Part shown: positions 60,747 through 64,000 of the stretch, piece by piece
Numbering within the stretch: the stretch's first letter is position 1
Layout of the letters: each line of letters opens with the position of its first letter
Assembly (NCBI GenBank): GCA_022885665.1
Contig: JAGQDJ010000059.1
Coordinates: 1-64,000 of the forward strand
DNA: 64,000 nt
Source: Triops longicaudatus
Taxonomy: Eukaryota > Arthropoda > Branchiopoda > Notostraca > Triopsidae
Direction: 5' to 3'
Notes under the pieces: model-generated
Told to the model about the DNA's origin: nothing
Database searches by the model: none
What the model saw: only the letters and a program-made list of their open reading frames with translations
Made by a program: the position numbers and the translations under genes

Positions 60747-63700
60747 AGAAAAATTCTATACGTCTCTCTTATTAATGTCATTCCAAGCAGTACCTGAGGA
60801 CTCGCTAAACGCCAGTAGCTCTGAAAATAAAAACAGAAAAAGAGTCTCGCAAGAAAAAAGTCCGAAAGGTTCTATAAGGGAGCTAAAATGAAGAAAAAGG
60901 ACGTGCACGTTTAAGCCCGGGGAATCTGTGTTCAACTTTACATCCAGTAGCACCTGGTTTTCTTTGCACACATTCAAACGCTTTATGTTCTTTTGGGCAG
61001 TTGAATTTTCATCTCCCTTGCCAATTGGACACGGCATCGCACACAAAAGCCCCAAATAAACTTTCGAGAGAAAAATAAAAATACATAAAACAGTCTCAAA
61101 CCTTGCCCACTGAGCGACAGAGACACTTGTTGCATTAAGAAACTTGGAGAAGAAAAGGAATGAAAAAGTATGTGAAAAAATGAAGGTGTTAAAGACGCGC
61201 GGGAAAAAACGCTTTTTGGAGGTCGCCAACCCATTTTCACGCTATTTTGTCCCTTAGCCTCAAAGTTTCAACCCTTTGAACACATTTTTGTTCGTTCACC
61301 TTCGAGGTTTCTTTTTTCTAAGCTTCCACGTTCTTTTAGGCGAAGAAAAGAAAGGAAACGACGAGTAGCAATGTTTTAATTGCAACATGGAAACCATGCT
61401 GTTAAAGTATTTCACGCTTGCTCTACTGTAAACGATATTAGACAATCTGGAAGAGCTTTATTCCCTATTTAAGCTTGGTAACTGGTGTAATACATAAGAA
61501 GCGTTCTCTTGGAGAAGGGAGCAGGAAAACGGGTTGGAAAATAAGAAAAGGGTGAGTTGGGAGGCAAATTGCATTACTTTTGCCACGCCAAAGTAAACAG
61601 ACATAATAGCACCAAACAATGTTTGCCCATATTTTCGTTAAGTAATCGACCTTGAAGCGTCTCGGAACTAGCTCAAGCTCCTTAAAATAGACAATTTCTT
61701 ATAATTTATTTTGTTTACCTACTTGTCTTGTACCACAACTTTTTAGAAAATGTTTAAAGTATGTGTTAAAGTAGAGCCAGCATGGAAAAGAGAATGCTCC
61801 TCTGTTAAAAATTTATTTTTGTACTTTGTTTCTCTGTAATAGCGCAATAATACAGTAGGCCTAGCATTGACCCTGTGGACACAGAGAACGGGAGGCTCCT
61901 TTGACGAACATGTCGAGCTCTGAAAGACGATTTCTCAAATGCAGGTAAAGCGACAGTTAAGTTTTTGTTGAGGTTATAGTGTAATGAATGCGTACTTTTC
62001 TCAAGTAGCTAAATTGAAAGCCGAACCTAAAATGTTTGAATTTATGGCAAACTTCGGAAATGTTTTAATCCTTTTACACTTGGCAGTTTTTGGATGTGTC
62101 GCACAGATTCACAAGTTGAACGAGCTGTTTGACAGTTATTGTGCTCGGAATTTCAAAACATAACACAAATTTACGACTTTTCAAGACTTTTGCCCCATTT
62201 CTGAGCTGCATTTCAGAGAAATTTCAAAGAAAAAGGCGTCATGTAATGAAAAGAACAGAATTTCAGTATACATCGTTGACGAAAAATATAACTTGAATAG
62301 GTAACTTTAAATTCTATTGAACGTAGTTGCTTTATTAAATAAAACTCTTGCGCCTCTTACGCTTTTTCAAGTTATATGAAGAATTTTTTCTCAGTATTAA
62401 GAGAATTTGCAAACTAATTTCGATGTAATTTGGCCTTCATAAATGCCTCGGCTCCTCTGTGACTTTATTTGGCTTCAAATTTTCATTAAAAATGTCTTAG
62501 ACATCCATTGCTTTTCAGAACAATTTAATGCAATTTGATTTCAAGGTTCTGTCCGTCAAAATTAGTACTAATGGGCCCAGCTTAAAACTTTATCTCTGAT
62601 TTTGTAAGCTTACACATAAAGCTGGGCGAATTGAAATTATTTATTTGAATCTTACTTGAATTCAGCTAAATTTAATTAACATTTGTTTGTTTATCGTTAG
62701 TTTTTCAAACTGAACCGAATTCACTTAAAAGCGACTGAAAAGTCTTCAATCGGCAATTGAAAACGAACTGGCAACTGCATGTGATAACGCGAAGTCACTT
62801 TTAAGAGAGGCGAAAGTTTTTTGTTTAGAAAAGAAATAAGAAAATTAAGCTAATAATTGTATTTGGGTACATGAGGTACTTTTCGGTCACATGTTTATCC
62901 TTGTCTGCATAAGAGGTAAGGAACCCTTGAATTTCGAAGAAACTTTCTTTCTCTGTCCCTTTTTTAAATATTTTCCTAAATGAAGCATAAAAGCCCAGAG
63001 TCGTGGCTCCCGGATTTTCCTTTTACGCGCATTGTCAAGCTCACATGAAGTGCGGACAACATCGCTAACATACTTGTGGCGCAATCAAGAGTCTCTTATT
63101 CCATTAACACAGCTTTCAACAACTTTTTTCCAAGCTTTAAGCTTCTTCACGACTTTTGAAAAGTTTTCTTCCTTCTGCCAGTATTCAAGTGCGTGATGAC
63201 GTCACGTACACCATACATAAAGTATACTAAGTAGCTTGTATGCGTAACTCGGACTTTTGTAGCTTTACTTCTGTTGATTTTTTTGTTTTTTTTTTTGTTT
63301 TTTTTTGGTAAAAAAATTAACAGAAGTACCGAAAATACTGTAATTCGAAGGATTACAAGGAAGTAATTAACTGTGATTAACCATTAATAACACGAATTAT
63401 ACAAGCATCTGAGTTTATAACCCATTGTCATAAAACATTTTTTCGCTTTACTAGTAGAAATACTCGAAATTCGGCGTAACGGCACAGAAGCATTTTTCCA
63501 CAAAGAAATAACATTTGAAAAAGTAAAGAACTTTAGAAAATTTTAGAAAAGAAAGGTTCAAAATTAAGAAGAGACAAGAAAGAAAAAAGGAAGTTCAATC
63601 TTTGTAGAATATTATGTGTTAAGAAACGTGACTTTCGGGGTGTAATTAGGAGACGCGATCACTAAGGATTTACGTATCTTCATGCGTGCAAATTACTGAG

Positions 63701-64000
63701 TTGAAATTTTCGCATCCCCTTTATTTTTTGCGTGATTTTGGTTCCTGTTTTTCTCGTGAAGCCAATCCTAAAAGAGCGTGTCTTCCAAAAGTTGCCACCT
63801 TAATGGTTGCGGGATTTTTTACATGCACCCAAGCTTTAATTAACACGCTTGGTTGCTTGTCATCACCTCTGTTTCGTGTTCAAGTATCCGGCGGGCCGTT
63901 TCGTACCACTTGCTCGTTTTGTTGGGTCACATCATCAACTCGTTCAGCTCCGTCCGCTTAGCGAAGTTTTTCTTTTGGATTATTTCCTTTTTTTCCGTGA
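60081..64000. other. non-coding stretch to the right edge
   Basis: AT-rich. An A33 run lies at 60713-60745 and a CRE palindrome at 63197-63204. ORFs at 60756-61229 (minus, 157 codons) and 63686-63961 (plus, 91 codons) show no recognisable family or splice context. Confidence 0.45.
60713..60745 (+). repeat. poly(A) run, 33 bases
   Basis: Uninterrupted A run. It could be a retroposon tail, but no matching body was recognised upstream. Confidence 0.95.

Noticed and set aside
63686..63961. 91-codon plus ORF and a possible minus exon at the right edge
   Set aside because: No family resemblance; on the minus strand every frame meets a stop before the only plausible donor.

Overview
This is a eukaryotic, AT-rich, mostly non-coding window. 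The only clearly functional host gene is a multi-exon BTB/POZ-pipsqueak transcription factor, a family greatly expanded in insects and crustaceans. Jockey-like LINEs, a Ty3/gypsy remnant, a hAT/ZMYM1-like element and abundant GGTTA-rich degenerate repeats also point to an arthropod. The species cannot be named from this sequence.

Layout. 1-2319 (minus): the 5' part of a hAT-superfamily element running off the left edge, with an intact 415-codon stretch of TTF-zinc-finger transposase. 2416-6550 (plus): a decayed Ty3/gypsy element whose pol has lost the reverse transcriptase palm. 6560-about 10150 (plus): a decayed Jockey-type LINE (zinc-knuckle ORF1, endonuclease, RT). It is cut by three homopolymer-like tracts, including 682 bases of almost pure A, and contains a small in-place inversion with a 51-base palindrome. 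12507-17266 (minus): a six-exon, 706-residue BTB-psq transcription factor, reconstructed from splice sites with all phases agreeing. 17267-64000: about 47 kb of non-coding DNA holding two short hAT-type MITEs with target-site duplications, a minus-strand LINE 3' end, microsatellites, several degenerate repeat families and a few weak ORF candidates.

The transcription factor joins an N-terminal BTB dimerisation domain, a Ser/Pro-rich linker with a basic stretch and a CtBP-type PENLSMK motif, a pipsqueak helix-turn-helix, and a charged helical C-terminus with a SUMO-type VKDE site. This is the layout expected of a sequence-specific repressor. The long non-coding stretch upstream may carry its regulatory DNA, but the sequence does not prove this.

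The most unusual non-coding structures are a dispersed degenerate minisatellite of about 21-bp period (both orientations), a five-unit degenerate tandem array of about 150 bp with an AGTGCTGCCA core near 52 kb, and a duplicated non-coding segment (about 48.9-50.3 kb and 56.1-56.9 kb). No CRISPR, operon or other prokaryotic system is present.
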